Below are positions 63,720 through 64,000 of a stretch of 64,000 bases of DNA, piece after piece; within the stretch, counting starts at the first letter, position 1, and each line of letters starts with the position of its first letter. This stretch comes from Chromobacterium violaceum ATCC 12472 (GTDB lineage Bacteria > Pseudomonadota > Gammaproteobacteria > Burkholderiales > Chromobacteriaceae). Under the pieces are notes generated by a model, which was given only the letters and a program-made list of their open reading frames with translations, searched no databases and was not told the DNA's origin. Made by a program: the position numbers and the translations under genes. Where the stretch lies: positions 992,001 through 1,056,000 of the forward strand of contig NC_005085.1 in NCBI RefSeq assembly GCF_000007705.1, read 5' to 3'.

Positions 63720-64000
63720 TCAGGGCAGGATCAGCTTGGACACCGCGGTCAGCAGCACCGGCGGCTGGAAGGGCTTGACCACCCAGGCCTTGGCGCCGGC
63801 CTCCTTGCCTTCGCGCTTCTTGTCCTCCGCCGACTCCGTCGTCAGCATGATCACCGGCGTGAACTTGTAGTGCGGCAGCTGCTTGATGTTCTTCAGCAAG
63901 GCGAGGCCGTCCATCTGCGGCATGTTGACGTCCGAGATGATCAGGTGGATCTTGCGGCCGTCCAGTATGTCCAGCGCCTCCTTGCCGTTGCCGGCTTCCA
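63720..64000 (-). CDS. cheY: CheY-type response regulator, 5' end outside the window
   Basis: Only the C-terminal part is in the window. It shows the phosphoacceptor region ISDVNMPQMDGLALLKNIKQ, then FTPVIMLTTESAEDKK with the conserved Thr, and VVKPFQPPVLL with the conserved Lys. This is a single-domain receiver of the CheY type. It is 26 bases upstream of the STAS gene and likely the first gene of the che operon or close to it. Confidence 0.9.
   Translation of the reverse strand, partial: EAGNGKEALDILDGRKIHLIISDVNMPQMDGLALLKNIKQLPHYKFTPVIMLTTESAEDKKREGKEAGAKAWVVKPFQPPVLLTAVSKLILP

Overview
The window is GC-rich chromosomal DNA from a motile, flagellated Gram-negative bacterium. It most resembles the Neisseriales, probably Chromobacterium or a close relative. 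The evidence is betaproteobacterial gene order (accBC with prmA, ubiE-ubiJ-ubiB, hom-thrC), a Yersinia-like type III effector with its chaperone, a complete tyrosine degradation operon, flgA-flgM-flgN and a large che cluster. Species assignment is inference; there is no rRNA in the window.

Layout. 1-1.7 kb: a broken IS5-type transposase, an AT-richer gap and an RNase I-like secreted protein that has lost its first catalytic histidine. 1.7-9.6 kb: two overlapping lipid A-type acyltransferases diverging from an S-adenosylmethionine cycle block (metK, ahcY behind an SAH riboswitch, metF), interrupted by a membrane diguanylate cyclase. 9.6-15 kb: an Lrp/AsnC regulator divergent from hppD-hmgA-fahA-maiA (tyrosine to fumarate and acetoacetate), then two identical tRNA-Phe genes. 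15-18.9 kb: an MFS transporter, then a chaperone-effector pair whose effector joins a YopH-like tyrosine phosphatase to two C-terminal EPIYA motifs and a proline-rich tail. 18.9-27.7 kb: HAD phosphatase, cyclopropane fatty acid synthase, a two-gene PTS (EIIA-HPr-EI plus EIICBB), DoxX and LysR divergent, and a small secreted protein.

27.7-32.1 kb (minus strand): aroQ-accB-accC-prmA-DUF3426 protein. 32.4-36.7 kb (plus strand): queA, a DUF971 protein, ubiE, ubiJ, ubiB. 36.9-45 kb: type II NADH dehydrogenase, a structured intergenic region, an AAHS-type transporter, a Mth938-like protein, an AlaA-like aminotransferase, then hom, a small secreted Cys protein and thrC overlapping one another. 45-51.6 kb: an autotransporter GDSL esterase, flgA-flgM-flgN with a FliA-type promoter before flgM, a CobD/CbiB-like protein and an RhlE-type helicase with a DEGD motif. 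51.6-54.4 kb: small hypothetical genes, a cation efflux protein beside a Fur-box-like site, and SrkA kinase. 54.4-64 kb (minus strand): cheY(partial)-STAS-cheA-mcp-cheW-mcp-cheD-cheB-REC/EAL, with no cheR.

The most unusual items are the YopH-EPIYA effector, the RNase T2 pseudoenzyme, the non-coding structured regions near 25.7, 38.4 and 50.1 kb, and the che cluster lacking a methyltransferase but ending in a c-di-GMP phosphodiesterase. Most terminators are clear hairpins with T tracts and mark transcription unit ends well.
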